Made by a program: the position numbers and the translations under genes
Origin: Alicyclobacillus acidiphilus NBRC 100859
GTDB lineage: Bacteria > Bacillota > Bacilli > Alicyclobacillales > Alicyclobacillaceae
Reading direction: 5' to 3'
DNA: 64,000 nt
Assembly: GCF_001544355.1 (NCBI RefSeq)
Contig: NZ_BCQI01000001.1
Span: forward strand, 62,001-126,000
Notes under the pieces: model-generated
Databases searched by the model: none
Told to the model about the DNA's origin: nothing
Seen by the model: the letters and a program-made list of their open reading frames with translations, nothing else
Part shown: in pieces, positions 42,804-51,250 of the stretch
Position numbering within the stretch: the stretch's first letter is position 1
Layout of the letters: each line of letters opens with the position of its first letter

Positions 42804-43150
42804 TTCGGCACCTCCGTAAAGAAATAACAAAGTAAGTAAGATATTCTGCCCATGCATAAACAGGCCGTGCAAGCCACACAGCTCGTCCGTATGGTTTTCG
42901 CTTTCCCGATCATTCCACAGAATCCCAGATCTTTACGAAAGCGCTCATTTCCGTACGTCGATGCCATATTGAGCGTATTTCATCCGCGAACCCACGTCTG
43001 TTCGGTCTATCCCGTTCGCCGAACTCGCAGAGAGTCCTACGCGCTCAATCTTGTGTCCATGTCAAGTTCATGATCCCGAACAAAAGGATGCTCCCGGTCA
43101 CGCGCTTTAGATCACAATGTTCAAAAGGCCGCACAAGTCACTATCGGATA
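42804..43150 (-). other. Long (about 340-nt) leader of the RNase J gene
   Basis: No convincing gene. The region starts at a strong promoter (43153-43181) and runs to the TTG at 42803. One minus-strand frame (ATG at 42967, 77 codons) overlaps the start of RNase J but has no good ribosome site. I see no known riboswitch. An untranslated leader under autoregulation or processing is the simplest reading. Confidence 0.5.
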
Positions 43151-43152
43151 CC

Positions 43153-43181
43153 ATTATACCTGCTAAATCGCATCTCAACAA
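43153..43181 (-). promoter_or_regulatory. Promoter upstream of the RNase J gene
   Basis: -35 TTGTTG (43176-43181) and a consensus -10 TATAAT (43153-43158) with ideal 17-bp spacing on the minus strand. Confidence 0.8.
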
Positions 43182-43207
43182 GCTGTCCGGACAGACGCCA
43201 CTGGATG

Positions 43208-43243
43208 AAAAAAAGGCGGTATGGGTAAGTTCCCCCATCCGCC
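43208..43243 (-). terminator. Terminator of dapA and the spoVF operon
   Basis: A stem GGCGG-TGGG / CCCA-CCGCC with a small internal loop, followed by TTTTTTT on the minus strand, 80 nt past the dapA stop. Confidence 0.85.
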
Positions 43244-43322
43244 TAGAAAAATCACACGATTTTTCGCTTTGAAGTTCAACGCCGCGGCGAGAATCCGTTC
43301 GGTCTCGCCCCAATCGCCCCAA

Positions 43323-44201
43323 TCACACTTCGCCAAGCCGATTCAGCAGAGTGACGAGGTGCTCGCGCAGTGCGCTGGAGGCTGGCACCAACGGAGCCCG
43401 GACGCTGCCGACATCAAGACCAATAATCGACAGGGCCTCCTTCAGCGGCGCGGGACTCGCCGTCGCGAACATCGCTTCAAAAATCGGGAGCAGCCTTCCG
43501 CTCCAGTACGCCGCCTCGTCGGTCTGTCCCTGCCAGAACAAGTCCATCATGGTTCGCATCTGGCGACCGACCACGTGACTGGCGACACTGACGACGCCCG
43601 CGGCGCCAACGCTCAACATCGGCAAGGTCAGTTTGTCGTCTCCGCAATACAGCAAGAAGTCGTCCGGCTTCTCGGCCGCGATGTGGAGAATTTGCGAAAA
43701 GTCGCTGTGGGCTTCTTTCAGTGCCACGATGTTGGGCACATTCGACAACTCCAGGACCGTCTCAGCCTGAATATTGACCCCGGTTCGCGCTGGCACGTTG
43801 TAAATCATGATTGGAAGCGTGGTGGATTCCGCCACCGTCGTGAAATGCGCGTAAAGTCCGTCCTGGGATGGGCGGTTATAGTACGGAGCGACCAACAGGA
43901 TGCCCTGCACGCCAAGGCGAGCGGCCTCTATCGTCAACTGGACGGACTCGCGCGTCGCGTTGCTGCCCGTGCCTGCAAGAACAGGAATTCTCCCATCGAC
44001 GGCCTTCAGCGTCGCATCAAATACGCGGAGCTTTTCGTCGTGTGTCAGCGTCGGCGATTCCCCCGTCGTGCCGACGGCGACAATCGCCGTAGTGCCCGTG
44101 TTGATGAGGTGATCGACCAATGGCCGCAATTTGCTTTCGTCGACTTCCCCCGCCGCGTCAAACGGTGTGACCATTGCCGTGATGAGACTACCGAAATCCA
44201 T
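43323..44201 (-). CDS. dapA: 4-hydroxy-tetrahydrodipicolinate synthase DapA
   Basis: A 292-residue aldolase-fold enzyme that condenses pyruvate with aspartate semialdehyde. The pyruvate-binding 'GTTGESPTLTHDE' is near residue 45, the catalytic Tyr lies in 'IYNVPARTGVN' (about 133-143), and the Schiff-base lysine is in 'NIVALKEAHSD'. Its product is used both for lysine/diaminopimelate and, via SpoVF, for dipicolinic acid. ATG 44201 has GGGGGAG upstream. Last gene of the asd-dapG-dapA group. Confidence 0.96.
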   Translation of the reverse strand: MDFGSLITAMVTPFDAAGEVDESKLRPLVDHLINTGTTAIVAVGTTGESPTLTHDEKLRVFDATLKAVDGRIPVLAGTGSNATRESVQLTIEAARLGVQGILLVAPYYNRPSQDGLYAHFTTVAESTTLPIMIYNVPARTGVNIQAETVLELSNVPNIVALKEAHSDFSQILHIAAEKPDDFLLYCGDDKLTLPMLSVGAAGVVSVASHVVGRQMRTMMDLFWQGQTDEAAYWSGRLLPIFEAMFATASPAPLKEALSIIGLDVGSVRAPLVPASSALREHLVTLLNRLGEV

Positions 44202-44221
44202 ATGCTTCTCCCCCAATGCCG

Positions 44222-45448
44222 TTACGCATCCTTTTCAGCCAGTTGGAATACCTGGTGCAAGGCGCGTACAGCCTCAACGAGCTGCGAACCATCGACAAGT
44301 ACCCAAATGGTTGTGTGCGAATCCGCAGATTGCAAAATTTCGATTCCCTTCGCCGCAAGTGCTTCGACAATCCGCGCCATGATGCCAGGGACGCCCATCA
44401 TGCCGGCGCCGACGGCAGATACTTTCGCACAGCCGCTGCGAACGTCCACTTGATAACCGAGCGCTTCCAAATGACGGACCGCCAATCCCGCCAAGTGATC
44501 TGGAACCGTGAAAGCGACTTGCGTCGGCGTGACGGAAATAAAATCGATGGAGATATGATGTTCCGCCATCAACTGAAAGACCGAACTTGTGCCAATACCT
44601 TCACCGCGAAGCCGAATTTGCGACACGTTGGCGGTATGTGCGATACCAGTCACCAATTTATCGAGAACAGCCGCGTGCTCGAGCAGGTGCTGCGACTGCG
44701 TGACAAGCGTTCCGGGATCCTCTGAAGTCGTGCTGCGCACGCGAATTGGAATGTTCTTCTGCATCGCGATCTCGACAGCCCGCGGGTGAATCACTTTCGC
44801 ACCTTGATAGGCAAGGTTGCAGATCTCCGTGTATGTCACTTGCGTCAGTTGGCGAGCGTCTTCGACCAAACGCGGATCGGCCGTCATAATGCCCGACACG
44901 TCGGTAAAGATGTCGACGACCTCGGCCTGCAACGCGACACCGAGCGCAGTCGCGGTGGTATCGCTGCCGCCGCGGCCAAGCGTGGTGATCTCGCCGCGAT
45001 CGTCCACACCCTGGAACCCCATTACCACCGCAATCTCTCCACTTGAGAGGATGGACAGCAAGGTGTCGGTGCGAATGTCGAGAATCCGCGCGTTGCCATG
45101 ATCCGAGTTCGTGATGATGCCTGCCTGGCCGCCGGTCAGTACGCGGACCTGATGCCCCCGCTTGCGGAGTTCATGGGCGAACACGACCGCAGAGATCGTC
45201 TCGCCGCAAGCCATCAGCAGATCCTTGTCGCGGAGGTCGGGTCCGCGCGACGAGCCGTCCGATTCTCCGTCCAACAGGGACAACAGGGTGTCGGTCGCGT
45301 ACGGATCGCCTCGCCTGCCCATCGCGGAAACGACGACCACGACAGCGTAGCCGTCCGCCTTCGCCCGCTCGATGTGACGATACGCCGCAGCCCGCGATTC
45401 CGGCGTGGCAACCGACGTCCCTCCAAACTTCTGAACGACAATTTTCAA
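44222..45448 (-). CDS. dapG: Aspartokinase (DapG-type)
   Basis: A 408-residue aspartate kinase. The amino-acid-kinase domain starts with 'KFGGTSVATPESR' (residues 7-19) and contains 'GRGGSDTTATAL' for ATP/aspartate binding. The C terminus has two ACT domains (about 265-400), the site of diaminopimelate or lysine feedback. The length and position in the spoVF operon match Bacillus subtilis dapG, the isozyme supplying DAP and dipicolinate. It starts at TTG 45448 with AGGGAG upstream and is 15 nt from asd. Confidence 0.95.
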   Translation of the reverse strand: MKIVVQKFGGTSVATPESRAAAYRHIERAKADGYAVVVVVSAMGRRGDPYATDTLLSLLDGESDGSSRGPDLRDKDLLMACGETISAVVFAHELRKRGHQVRVLTGGQAGIITNSDHGNARILDIRTDTLLSILSSGEIAVVMGFQGVDDRGEITTLGRGGSDTTATALGVALQAEVVDIFTDVSGIMTADPRLVEDARQLTQVTYTEICNLAYQGAKVIHPRAVEIAMQKNIPIRVRSTTSEDPGTLVTQSQHLLEHAAVLDKLVTGIAHTANVSQIRLRGEGIGTSSVFQLMAEHHISIDFISVTPTQVAFTVPDHLAGLAVRHLEALGYQVDVRSGCAKVSAVGAGMMGVPGIMARIVEALAAKGIEILQSADSHTTIWVLVDGSQLVEAVRALHQVFQLAEKDA

Positions 45449-45463
45449 AGCAAGTCGTCTCCC

Positions 45464-46507
45464 TTACACGTGTTGCGCGCGCTCAATCAGCGCTTCAGCG
45501 ATTTGCACTGCGTTCCATGCCGCGCCTTTGAGCAGATTATCGGCTACGACAAACAGGAGAAGCGTATTCGGATCCGCCAGATCCTGCCGAATCCGACCGA
45601 CATACGTCTCTCCCGTACCCTCGACCATGCGTGGATGTGGGTATTCGAACCGTTCCGGATCGTCGACCACGATGAGATTTTCCGACTTTCTCATCATTTC
45701 GCGGGCGACCTCGGGTGTCACGGGTTGCCGGAAGCGGACGGACACCGATTCAGCGTGTCCGTACAGGACAGGTACCCGAACCGCGGTCGGCGACACGAGG
45801 AGATCAGGCAGTTCAAGAATCTTGCGAGACTCGTTCACAAGCTTCATTTCTTCTTTTGTATAACCATTGTCCAGAAAGACATCGCACTGCGGCAGCACGT
45901 TGAACGCCATTGGGTAGTGCTGCTCCTGGTTGACGACCGGGAAGATCGTTGTCGCGTTCGCTTCTCCAGCTTGCCACGCCCCGATCTCGCTGGCCAAGGC
46001 GTCAACAGCCTTTTGCCCCATGCCGCTGACCGCTTGATAGGTCGAAACGGTGACATGCTCCAGGCCGAACGATCGCAAGCTGTTCAACACGACCATCAAC
46101 TGGATGGTCGAACAGTTGGGGTTGGCGATGATCCCGTGATGGCCTTCGAGGGCGTGGGCATTGACTTCCGGGACGACGAGCGGAACATCATCGGCCATCC
46201 GGAACGCGGAACTATTGTCAATCACGACAGCGCCGCGCTTGACCGCCTCCGGCGCGTAGATCTGGCTGGCCGTCGCGCCAGCGCTGAAGAGAGCGATGTC
46301 GACACCCTCGAACGAATCCGGCGTGACCGCTTCAACCACCAAATCTTGTCCGCGGAAGACGACCTTCTCGCCTGCCGATCTCGGCGAAGCCAGCAATTTC
46401 ACAGACTCCACCGGCACATTGCGGCGCTCCAAGGTGCTCAACATCTTTCGGCCCACGGCACCAGTGGCGCCGAGGACCGCAAAACAATAGCGATCTCTCT
46501 TTTGCAT
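45464..46507 (-). CDS. asd: Aspartate-semialdehyde dehydrogenase
   Basis: A 347-residue enzyme. The NADP-binding loop is 'VLGATGAVGRKML' (11-23). The catalytic cysteine is Cys132 in 'ANPNCSTIQ', and substrate-binding 'VSTYQAVSGMGQKAVDAL' follows. It converts aspartyl phosphate to the semialdehyde used by DapA. GGGG precedes ATG 46507. It sits between spoVFB and dapG, the Bacillus arrangement. Confidence 0.97.
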   Translation of the reverse strand: MQKRDRYCFAVLGATGAVGRKMLSTLERRNVPVESVKLLASPRSAGEKVVFRGQDLVVEAVTPDSFEGVDIALFSAGATASQIYAPEAVKRGAVVIDNSSAFRMADDVPLVVPEVNAHALEGHHGIIANPNCSTIQLMVVLNSLRSFGLEHVTVSTYQAVSGMGQKAVDALASEIGAWQAGEANATTIFPVVNQEQHYPMAFNVLPQCDVFLDNGYTKEEMKLVNESRKILELPDLLVSPTAVRVPVLYGHAESVSVRFRQPVTPEVAREMMRKSENLIVVDDPERFEYPHPRMVEGTGETYVGRIRQDLADPNTLLLFVVADNLLKGAAWNAVQIAEALIERAQHV

Positions 46508-46587
46508 GTGCGATCCCCTCTTCTTGTAAACAGTCCGAACACGGACGTCGAAACTAGAATCATTCGGTCACTGTAGCCGGGAATCGC

Positions 46588-47193
46588 TCAGGATGGACGC
46601 GATACCCGCCAGCGTTCGATGAGAACCGGTTGCAGCTGTCGACCTTCCAAGGCCGCTGACAGCGTGTCGGGAATGAGACTCATCAAGGACACGAGTGAGT
46701 TTATTTTATCATGCGGCGCGTCCTGACCGAACGGAACGAAGTAAATGTTTTTGGTATTCATGAGTCGTGCGATATTATACATGCTCAGTCCCAGTCCGTC
46801 ATTCGTCGAAATGCCAAGGACCACCGGGCGGCCGTTGCGAAGCGTCGACTTCGCCGCCATCAGCACAGGCGAATCGGTGTTTGCTTGTGCGAGCCTGCTC
46901 ATGGAACTCGCCGTACAAGGCGCAATCAACATGACATCCAAACGCTTTGAAGGCCCAAGCGGCTCCGCTTCCGGGATCGACGTGATGGCTTGCTGCCCTG
47001 CCACCTCTTCGATTTTACGAGCCCATTCCCCTGCTTCCCCGAAACGTGTATCAGTTGCCATGACATGGTGGGAGAAAACTGGAACGACCGTTGCCCCAAG
47101 GTCTACCAGCCGTTTCACTTCCGGAAAAATCTCTTCGTACGTGCAATGGCTGCCGGTCACACCAAAACCGATGGTCTTTCCCTTCAGGTCCAT
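46588..47193 (-). CDS. spoVFB: Dipicolinate synthase subunit B (SpoVFB)
   Basis: A 201-residue flavoprotein-like subunit. 'GFGVTGSHCTYEEIFPEVKR' at the N terminus and 'LIAPCTASSMSRLA' near residue 95 are characteristic, the latter resembling the flavin-binding PCTA motif of flavoprotein decarboxylases. With SpoVFA it makes dipicolinic acid in the mother cell for spore heat resistance. ATG 47193 has GAGGAGG 6 nt upstream, and the gene overlaps the 3' end of spoVFA by 10 nt. Confidence 0.95.
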   Translation of the reverse strand: MDLKGKTIGFGVTGSHCTYEEIFPEVKRLVDLGATVVPVFSHHVMATDTRFGEAGEWARKIEEVAGQQAITSIPEAEPLGPSKRLDVMLIAPCTASSMSRLAQANTDSPVLMAAKSTLRNGRPVVLGISTNDGLGLSMYNIARLMNTKNIYFVPFGQDAPHDKINSLVSLMSLIPDTLSAALEGRQLQPVLIERWRVSRPS

Positions 47194-48101
47194 AAATCTT
47201 CCTCCTCGTGTTGCGCCTCTTCTTCGTCTGCGTTCGCCAGAATCCGTGTGAGCGACACCGCGATAATGCGGCCTGCCGTCTTCGGGGCGACCAGCCCAGG
47301 CAAACTCGGCGTCAGAATCGCCTTCATGCCGCGGCGCTCCGCGTACCGAAAGTCGGTGCCGCCAGGCTTCGAAGCGATGTCGATGATCACCGCGTCGCGC
47401 GGCATACTGCGCAGAACCGCGGCCGACAGTACAGGCGCTGGCACCGTGTTGAAGACGATGTCCGCGTCGTGCATGGCGTGATCGATATCCTTCATCGCAA
47501 AAGGGGCCATCGACTGCTCGCGAATGCGCGCCAGTTCGGGTTGATATCGCGCACAGACGCGCACGTTGGCGCCCATCGCCCGAAGCTTGTGGGCGAGCGT
47601 TTGACCGCATCGTCCGAACCCGACAACGACCACATTCGCTCCATGCAGCGTGATCTCAGTCTCTTGCATCGCGATGGCAATGGCGCCTTCGGCCGTAGGA
47701 ATGGAGTTCAATATCGCCACTTCGTCCAATTCCATCAGCTTCACGAGATTCAAGGAGTACCTCTCACACCATTCGGTGAGCACCCTGCGAGCGATTCCCG
47801 TAAAGACGAAGGTGCCAGGGCGCATCGCTTGAAAGTGCGCCTCGGTCAGCATAATCGGATCGGCGTCGAACTGGGTGTCGACCCTGCCGTCGTTCTCCAT
47901 GCCCGCGACCGGCAGGACCAAGGCGTCGGCCGCCGCGAAGACGTTCTCGGCCAGTTCCCCCAACTGCGTGTCCGCAAACGTCCGTTTCGCTTGCGTGAAT
48001 CCAATCAACGTCGCACTGGCGTCGTTCTCCGTCACATATGCGATAACCTCGAGTTGCCGGGCATCGCCGCCAACAAACACGAGGTGCTTTCCAGTGAGCA
48101 T
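47184..48101 (-). CDS. spoVFA: Dipicolinate synthase subunit A (SpoVFA)
   Basis: A 305-residue Rossmann-fold dehydrogenase-like subunit. The N-terminal 'LVFVGGDARQLEVI' and the dinucleotide-binding 'VVVVGFGRCGQTLAHKLRAM' (about 153-172) are clear, and 'IDIASKPGGTDF' is typical of the family. It oxidises dihydrodipicolinate to dipicolinic acid. ATG 48101 has AGAGGGG 8 nt upstream. A sigma-K-like promoter lies about 25 nt before the start, fitting mother-cell expression of the whole spoVFA-spoVFB-asd-dapG-dapA operon. Confidence 0.95.
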   Translation of the reverse strand: MLTGKHLVFVGGDARQLEVIAYVTENDASATLIGFTQAKRTFADTQLGELAENVFAAADALVLPVAGMENDGRVDTQFDADPIMLTEAHFQAMRPGTFVFTGIARRVLTEWCERYSLNLVKLMELDEVAILNSIPTAEGAIAIAMQETEITLHGANVVVVGFGRCGQTLAHKLRAMGANVRVCARYQPELARIREQSMAPFAMKDIDHAMHDADIVFNTVPAPVLSAAVLRSMPRDAVIIDIASKPGGTDFRYAERRGMKAILTPSLPGLVAPKTAGRIIAVSLTRILANADEEEAQHEEEDLWT

Positions 48102-48126
48102 GACCTTCACCCCTCTGCGTGTGTGA

Positions 48127-48154
48127 TAGCTTATGTCGGATCGCCCATTGGGGT
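48127..48154 (-). promoter_or_regulatory. Sigma-K-like promoter of the spoVF operon
   Basis: -10 CATAAGCTA (48127-48135) fits CATAnnnTA, and AC lies 17 nt upstream (48153-48154), the expected sigma-K spacing. Confidence 0.6.
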
Positions 48155-48223
48155 GATGCGATACGGAGCCGTTCCGAAAGACCAAGCCACAGCCGAGGGT
48201 GCGGCCGAATCTGGAGCCAAACC

Positions 48224-48273
48224 AAAAAAATCCTCCCGAAGACTGTTGCGCATTGGCCACAGTCCCAGGAGGA
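48224..48273 (-). terminator. Terminator of the pnp-dut group
   Basis: Stem TCCTCCTGGGACTGT / ACAGTCTTCGGGAGGA with a small mismatch, followed by seven T on the minus strand. Confidence 0.9.
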
Positions 48274-48287
48274 CGTCGATTCGTATG

Positions 48288-48326
48288 TCATTGAAATTCG
48301 TCATTGAAATTCGTCATTGAAATTCG
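48288..48326 (-). repeat. Three tandem copies of a 13-bp repeat
   Basis: TCATTGAAATTCG (plus-strand reading) is repeated three times exactly, lying between the dut stop codon and its terminator. Confidence 0.95.
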
Positions 48327-48330
48327 AGCT

Positions 48331-48789
48331 TCAACGGCCCGTCGATCCGAAGCCGCCGGCGCCCCGATCCGTGTCGTCGAGCCTCTCGACTACGGTCCAG
48401 TTGGCGACGTACAAGGGCGCAATCACCATCTGGGCGATTCGATCCCCAGGTTCGATGCGCAATGCCTCGTCGCCGTGGTGGCTCAGCAGCACCGCGATCT
48501 CGCCCCTGTAATCGCTGTCGATCACGCCGACGCCATTGGTCAAACCGACTCCGTACTTGGCCGCCCAGCCGCTTCGCGCGTACACGAGCGCGACGACGTC
48601 CTGGCGCGGCAATTCGATGGCAATGCCGGTGGGAATGCGAATACGCGCACCTGGCTCAAACAGCACCGGCTGAGGAATGCACGCGTGCAAATCCAATCCG
48701 GCGGCACCCGACGTGGCGTACGCCGGCATGTAGGACGGCTGAAACAACGGCGAGACGATGGCAAGCTTCACTGGAATGGGCTCGGTCAT
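48331..48789 (-). CDS. dut: dUTP diphosphatase
   Basis: A 152-residue trimeric dUTPase that removes dUTP and supplies dUMP. All five motifs are present: 'SGAAGLDLHA', 'RSGWAAKYGV', 'GVGVIDSDYRGEI', 'GDRIAQMVI' and the C-terminal 'GGFGSTGR' lid. The ATG at 48789 overlaps the stop of the upstream M16 peptidase gene (ATGA), indicating coupling. Confidence 0.96.
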   Translation of the reverse strand: MTEPIPVKLAIVSPLFQPSYMPAYATSGAAGLDLHACIPQPVLFEPGARIRIPTGIAIELPRQDVVALVYARSGWAAKYGVGLTNGVGVIDSDYRGEIAVLLSHHGDEALRIEPGDRIAQMVIAPLYVANWTVVERLDDTDRGAGGFGSTGR

Positions 48790-50054
48790 TGCAACGCTTT
48801 CTCCCCGACCCACTTGTCCAGATCCAGATCCGCCACAGGGCCGACTGCGGACAGCGCAAACGGTTGGCCGAGAACCCTTTCCGCGATGCGCTGAACGTCT
48901 TCAGCCGTCACAGCCTCGATGCCCGCCAGCGTTTCGTCGATCGTCACTTCACGGCCGAGCAGAAGCTCATTTTTCGCGATCCGGCTCATCCGGCTCCCCG
49001 TGCTCTCAAGTCCCAACATCATGGCGCCCTTGACCTGCTGCTTCGCCTTCTCCAGTTCGGCAGGTTTGAGAGGGCGGTCTCGCAATTCTCCGCACACCCG
49101 GTAAATCGCCTGCATCACGTCCTCGACGTTCTCCGGCGAAGTACCTGCGTAAATGCCGAACATCCCCGCATCCTGGTACGCGGTGTGGAATGAATACACC
49201 GAATACGCCATGCCCCGCTCTTCGCGGATCTCCTGAAACAGCCGCGACGACTGCGTTCCGCCCAAGATGTTGTTCAGCAGGATCAACGGATACATTTCCC
49301 GGCTGCCAGCCTGGAATCCAGGCGAGGAAAGGCATAGATGCACCTGCTCAATGTCTTTTTCCCGCGTCTGCAGGGAGACGTGGAACGGGGGCTCCTCCAC
49401 ACGCACCGCCGCGCTCAGAGGCGGACGGCGAAGGCCGCCAAACAGCCGTTCCACTTCCGCGCAGGCCTGCGACTGTTCAATGTGCCCCGCGATGGAGACC
49501 ACAATCTCCTCCGGCCGGTAACGCCGATCAATGTAGGACAACAGATCGTCCCGGGAAAAACTCAGCAGGTTTTCCTCACGCCCGAGAATCGTGTAACCGA
49601 GCGGGTGTTTCCGATAGATCCCTTCCGCGAGCAGATCCATCACCAACTCGTCCGGCGTATCTTCGTACATCCGGATTTCTTCGATCACGACACGCTTCTC
49701 CTTCTCGATTTCGTCCGGCGCGAATTTCGAATGGAGCAACATGTCCGCGAGCGTGTCGAGCGCAATGGAAAAGTGCTCGTCGAGGACGCGCGCGTAGAAA
49801 CACGTGTATTCCTTTGAGGTAAAGGCGTTGACTTGTCCACCGAGATCGTCGAACGCCTGTGCAAGGTCACGAGCCGAAAATCTATCCGTACCCTTGAAGA
49901 ACATGTGTTCAAGAAAATGGCTCACGCCGTTCTCGCGCAGCGTTTCGTAACGCGATCCGGTTTTGATCCAAATGCCGAGACTGACGGAACGAACACTGTC
50001 GATTTCTTCACCAACAATTCGCAGTCCGTTTGCTAATTGCACCCGGTACGTCAA
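48786..50054 (-). CDS. M16-family zinc peptidase (YmxG/PepR-like)
   Basis: A 422-residue metallopeptidase of the mitochondrial-processing-peptidase type. The inverted zinc motif HxxEH is 'HFLEHMFFKGT' (H46, E49, H50), with a downstream glutamate in the 'EKEKRVVIEEIRMYEDTPDE' helix (split at IEEI). The C-terminal half is the usual inactive M16 domain. TTG 50054 has GGAGG 7 nt upstream. In Bacillus the homologue ymxG lies between ylxY and dut-like genes near pnp, the same order as here. Substrate is unknown. Confidence 0.92.
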   Translation of the reverse strand: MTYRVQLANGLRIVGEEIDSVRSVSLGIWIKTGSRYETLRENGVSHFLEHMFFKGTDRFSARDLAQAFDDLGGQVNAFTSKEYTCFYARVLDEHFSIALDTLADMLLHSKFAPDEIEKEKRVVIEEIRMYEDTPDELVMDLLAEGIYRKHPLGYTILGREENLLSFSRDDLLSYIDRRYRPEEIVVSIAGHIEQSQACAEVERLFGGLRRPPLSAAVRVEEPPFHVSLQTREKDIEQVHLCLSSPGFQAGSREMYPLILLNNILGGTQSSRLFQEIREERGMAYSVYSFHTAYQDAGMFGIYAGTSPENVEDVMQAIYRVCGELRDRPLKPAELEKAKQQVKGAMMLGLESTGSRMSRIAKNELLLGREVTIDETLAGIEAVTAEDVQRIAERVLGQPFALSAVGPVADLDLDKWVGEKALQ

Positions 50055-50116
50055 AGATGTGCCTCCTTACGCCGATCCGTGCTTGACCGCACAACAATCG
50101 CAATAGACCCACTATA

Positions 50117-51097
50117 TCAAAAGGTGGGGACCGGACTCAAGACAGTTGGTGGATGGAAAGCGGGCCGCTCAGCGACGACGTCCTCCACGGTCTTCGTGTG
50201 AAAACCGGAAGCGGCAATCAGCTTCAGAATCTGCGGCAACGCCTGCACCGTCGGAGCCGTTGGATGCATCAGCACCAATGCACCTGGCGTGAGGCCGTGT
50301 TTGACCCTGTCCACGATCACGTCGGCAGGCGGCCGCCGCCAGTCGACGGTGTCGGTGGTCCAGAGGATCGTATACATCCCGCGCTCGTGCGCCATGTTCA
50401 CGAGTCGATTGTCGTACGAGCCGCCAGGCGGCGCGATCAGTTGCGGGGCCTTGCCCGTCGCTTGGCGAATCGTCTCATTGGTTTCGTCGAGTTGCCGGGC
50501 CAACGCGCCCGCGGACAGTTGTCGGAAATCCGGGTGACCGGTTCCGTGTGAACCAATGGCGTGGCCGTCGGCGGTGATCGCCTTGACCAACTGCGGGTGG
50601 GCCTTCACCCATTTGCCGTCGAGAAAAAAGGTCGCCTTCACGTTGGCGTCGCGAAGCGCCTTCAACATGGCAGGCACATATTCCTCGCCCCACGAGACGT
50701 TGACCATCAAAGCCACCGACTTTTCGACGTTGGGTCCGCGGTAGATGGGATCCGCAGGCAGCATCGAGAGCCGAACCCGCGGCGGAACCATGTTCCAGAC
50801 AAGGTGCGTCCGGCCGTCGGTGCTCGCTTTGGTGGCCCGCTCGCTTGCAGGCACGTCCAACCGCCAGCCGGCAAGCCCGGGAATCGCGTGCCACACGCGG
50901 TGGGTTCGGGCGTCGACGGGTTCTGTGCCCATATCGTGATCGTACGCTTGGAGTTGTTCGGCAAACGTCTTGACAGGCGCCACACTGTGCGGGTGGCCTG
51001 GAGCACCTGCGGCGGCGTGATGCATCGCGTGGACGACGCTACCGCCTCCGGTGAGGAGAGAGGCTCCGACCGTCATCCATAGTAGCCAACGTTTCAT
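50117..51097 (-). CDS. YlxY/PdaB-like polysaccharide deacetylase family protein
   Basis: A 326-residue secreted protein with a signal peptide (MKRWLLWMTVGASLL..., cleavage near 26) and a NodB-type domain from about residue 140. The usual catalytic 'TFDDG' is replaced by 'NVSWGEEY', so the catalytic and metal Asp are absent. The His motif 'SHGTGHPDF' is kept, and the C-terminal 'VLMHPTAPTVQAL' holds the last His. This pattern matches YlxY, thought to be inactive or altered. ATG 51097 follows GGGGGA. It lies between pnp and the M16 gene. Confidence 0.85.
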   Translation of the reverse strand: MKRWLLWMTVGASLLTGGGSVVHAMHHAAAGAPGHPHSVAPVKTFAEQLQAYDHDMGTEPVDARTHRVWHAIPGLAGWRLDVPASERATKASTDGRTHLVWNMVPPRVRLSMLPADPIYRGPNVEKSVALMVNVSWGEEYVPAMLKALRDANVKATFFLDGKWVKAHPQLVKAITADGHAIGSHGTGHPDFRQLSAGALARQLDETNETIRQATGKAPQLIAPPGGSYDNRLVNMAHERGMYTILWTTDTVDWRRPPADVIVDRVKHGLTPGALVLMHPTAPTVQALPQILKLIAASGFHTKTVEDVVAERPAFHPPTVLSPVPTF

Positions 51098-51250
51098 CGT
51101 CATTCCCCCAAATTGATCCTGTGGATAGAATGCCCGACAAACCTGGTTTGACGCATCGACAACGCAAACAAGGCTATCCATCCCTCTTGTGTGCAGGACA
51201 GATAGCCAATTCGGCCAGTCACGACGGCCTATGAAACTAGAATTCGCGGC

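Noticed and set aside
43100-44230. Lysine riboswitch or T-box controlling the dap genes
   Set aside because: Neither upstream of dapA/dapG nor before spoVFA could I see the conserved elements; the operon instead has a sigma-K-like promoter.
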